This document shows, piece after piece, positions 61,501-64,000 of a DNA stretch of 64,000 bases. The stretch is taken from positions 94,112,287 to 94,176,286 of the forward strand of contig CM040428.1 in assembly GCA_022702705.1 (NCBI GenBank), in the 5' to 3' direction. How positions within the stretch are numbered: position 1 is the first letter of the stretch; each line of letters begins with the position of its first letter. Under the pieces are notes generated by a model. It searched no databases and was not told the DNA's origin. It saw only the letters and a program-made list of their open reading frames with translations. Source of the stretch: Papilionanthe hookeriana x Papilionanthe teres. Its lineage: Eukaryota; Streptophyta; Magnoliopsida; Asparagales; Orchidaceae. A program made the translations under genes and the position numbers.

Positions 61501-64000
61501 TTCTCACTCGGCAGTCCCTCTATCCCTACTCTCAATTTCAATCCCACTCTCAGCTCTGCCTCTCCTTTCTCCTTCTTTCTCTCCACCTCTTCTCGCTCTC
61601 TCTCGTTATTTCTTACCTTCACTAACACATCTCTTCCTCTCCCTCCTCCTTTCACACCCTCTTACCTCTCTCCTTATCTCTTCATATATCTCACTCTCTT
61701 TATTTTTTTTCTTCTTCTCACTCTCTCCCACTTTCTTTATATAGCTTTCTCTCTCACTCCCTCACTCATTCTCTTGCTCTTTATCTGTCACTTCAATCTC
61801 TTATCCCTTTCAACACTTACCATATTATGCACTAATTCTCATTGTTCTCTCTTTTTCCTACACTTCTTCCCCAATCTTCCTCCCTTCCTTTCTCCTTATT
61901 TCACTTCCTCCTTTCTTTCCTCTCTTTTTGTCTAGTTTATCTCTCCCACACACACTCTATATCTCTCTCTGAATAGCACTGTCTCTCACTCTCACTTTCT
62001 CTCTTCTTCCTCACTCTCTCTTTTCTCTATTTATCACTTGACTCTCTCCCATTCTTTCTCTTCTCTTTCTCCTCGATTTCACTCGTACTCTTACATGATT
62101 CCTCTCCCTCTTTCGTCTTGATTACTCTCACCCTCTCTCTTCTATACTCTCTTGCTTTATATCTCTCTTTCTCCCTACCTCTCTTTCTCTTAAATTTCAC
62201 TGTAACTCTTCGTCCCCCATTTCTCCGTTCACTCAAACCCATATATTCTCACACTTTCTCTATCTCAATCTCCTAAACTCTCTTTCTTAATTTCTCTCGC
62301 TCTCTTTACCCTCACACTCCATTTCTTTCTCACTATTTTAATCTCTCTCTCTCCTCATATCAATCTCCTATCTTTATCTCTCTCTACCTACCAATTTATC
62401 TATCTATTATCTTGCTCTTTCTCAATATAACCGTTCATTACTTCACTTTCTCACACAACCTCTCCCACTCCTCTTTTGCTCTTTGTTCTACCTTCCTCTC
62501 TTCTTCTCTCTGCCACTCTCTTTCATTCTCTCAATATTCCTCCCTCTCTCTTGCTTTTTATTCCCTTACTCTCTCTTTTATCCTTATTTTTATCTCTATT
62601 TCTTGGTCCCTCTCTCCATTTATCCAATTGAAATCTCACTCTTACTCCCACCCTCTCCCTTTCTCTCTCTATTCCTTCTCTCTTCGCCTCTCTTTTACCC
62701 TCTTATGTTACTCTATTCTCTTCTCCTCTTACTATTTCTCTGTCTTTCCCCCACTATCTCTAGCTCTCTCTCTCTTCCCCTCCCATTATCTCTCACACAC
62801 TCTTCTCTCCCTCTCTCTTTCTCTTGCACTCTCTTTTTCTTTCCCTCTTTTCCTCTCACTCCCCTTCTCACCATCTCCTCATCCCTCCCTTCTCCCCTCT
62901 CTCTCTCTCACTCATTCCCTTATTCATCTTCCATCTCACTCACTCCAATCCCTTTCTTGCTCTCTATCGTACTCTCTCTAGCACACTCTCTTCCACTCTT
63001 CTTTCTCTTTCACACACTCTCTCCCTCCCACTTTCTCTCTATATCTTCCTTCACACTCTCTTCTATCTCATTCCCACTCTCTTCCATCCCTCTGATCCCT
63101 CTATCTCTCTCATTCTCACTAGCTCCATCTCTTGCTCTTTTCTCTATTTAGGTTTTATCACTTATTCTTTCTCTATTGCCCTGTCTTTCTCTTTCACACT
63201 CTATTGCTCTCTTTCATCACTCTCTTATCACTTTAATCACTCTTTCTATCAAACTATCTCTCACTCTCTTCCTCCCTCCCTCTCTTCTTCTTTCACTCTC
63301 TCTTCTGCTCATTCTCACTCTCTTCCATCCCTCTGATCCCTCTATCTCTCTCATTGTCACTATCTCCCTCTCTTACTCTTTTCTTTATTTATGTTTTATC
63401 ACTTATTCTTTCTTTATTGCCCTCTCTTTCTCTCTCACACTCTATTGCTCTCTTTCATCACGCTCTTATCACTTTAGTCACTCTTTCTCTGAAACTATCT
63501 CTCACTCTCTTCCTCCCTCCCTTACTTCCTCTTTCATTAATTTAATCTCTCTATATATCATTCTCTACCTCTCACACACTCTATTTTGCTCTATTTTCCT
63601 TGAGTCTCTCTTCTCTCTCTATTTCTGCCTTACTCTCTCTCCCTCCCACGTACTCTTCAATCCCTAGCTTCACTCCCTCTCTTGCTATCTCTCACTCTTG
63701 ATTCTTCTCTCGTTATTGTTTGTTTACTCTCTTTTGCCCTCTCTTTGTCTCTCTTTTGGTCCTTCTATCTTCCTCTCATTTCTCACTTTACTCACTCTTT
63801 CTCTTCCTCTATCTCTCACACTCTCTCTCACTTTCCCTCCCTCACACACTCTCTATTAATTGCTCACATATCTTGCTCTCTCCCAACAAAACCATCCCAT
63901 TATTTCTTATTTTCTCTCATACATCTCTCTTCCCTACCTTTCCATCCCTTTCTCTATTTCTTTCTCATTCTCCCTCTACCTTTCTCTCACTGTCACTCTT
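55516..64000. repeat. Pyrimidine-rich domain Y8
   Basis: An 8.5 kb C/T-rich + strand reaching the window end. Inverted boxes include box 4 near 57230, box 2 near 57790, and box 1 near 58330, 59215 and 63875. No gene is visible; all long frames are Leu/Ser/Phe-rich artefacts. Confidence 0.85.
63064..63545. repeat. 241 bp tandem duplication
   Basis: Two adjacent units. cttccatccctctgatccct occurs at 63081 and 63322, and gttttatcacttattcttt at 63152 and 63393, both 241 bases apart. Each unit contains one inverted box 2. Confidence 0.85.

Noticed and set aside
1..64000. Telomeric or known centromeric satellite
   Set aside because: No TTTAGGG-type runs and no 150-180 bp monomer periodicity were seen; the repeat unit is longer and polarity-switching.

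Overview
The window reads as nuclear, repeat-only DNA from a flowering plant. The evidence is two LINEs (non-LTR retrotransposons) of the plant L1 type: ORF1 with a DUF4283-like RNA-binding domain and zinc knuckle, and ORF2 with endonuclease, reverse transcriptase, zf-RVT and a plant-type RNase H. I see no intact host gene, tRNA, rRNA, CRISPR array or bacterial feature. The species cannot be named from this sequence.

About 56 of the 64 kb is extremely strand-asymmetric DNA. One strand is almost all purine (G+A with short interruptions) and the other almost all pyrimidine, and the polarity flips at about fifteen sharp points (near 471, 2028, 3655, 6780, 27264, 29091, 30202, 31469, 34669, 34815, 35746, 37286, 38816, 41939 and 55515). 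It is not simple (GA)n. Recognisable 30-130 bp landmark boxes recur in a fixed order and spacing, in both orientations, which points to a degenerate composite repeat with a core of about 1.8 kb (up to about 3.2 kb with its flanks). The long Leu/Ser/Phe/Pro/His/Tyr-only reading frames of these domains are compositional artefacts and are not annotated.

Layout: copy A of a large direct duplication (1 to about 26618) contains purine/pyrimidine domains, a (TA)n tract with a nearly full-length dead LINE (7520-13623), a long purine domain, and a 5'-truncated LINE (23221-24737) bounded by a 10 bp target-site duplication. Then comes about 8.7 kb of related but separate domains (26619-35329), which includes a third, more diverged copy of part of the unit (30545-32295). 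Copy B (35330 to about 49540) follows. It has neither LINE and keeps both empty target sites, and it lacks a 4.5 kb piece present in A. The window ends with more purine DNA (to 55515) and an 8.5 kb pyrimidine domain.

The history I infer is: expansion and inversion of a purine/pyrimidine repeat, duplication of at least 14.2 kb, then two LINE insertions into copy A at rare TA-containing sites, then decay of the LINEs by stops and 1-2 nt indels.
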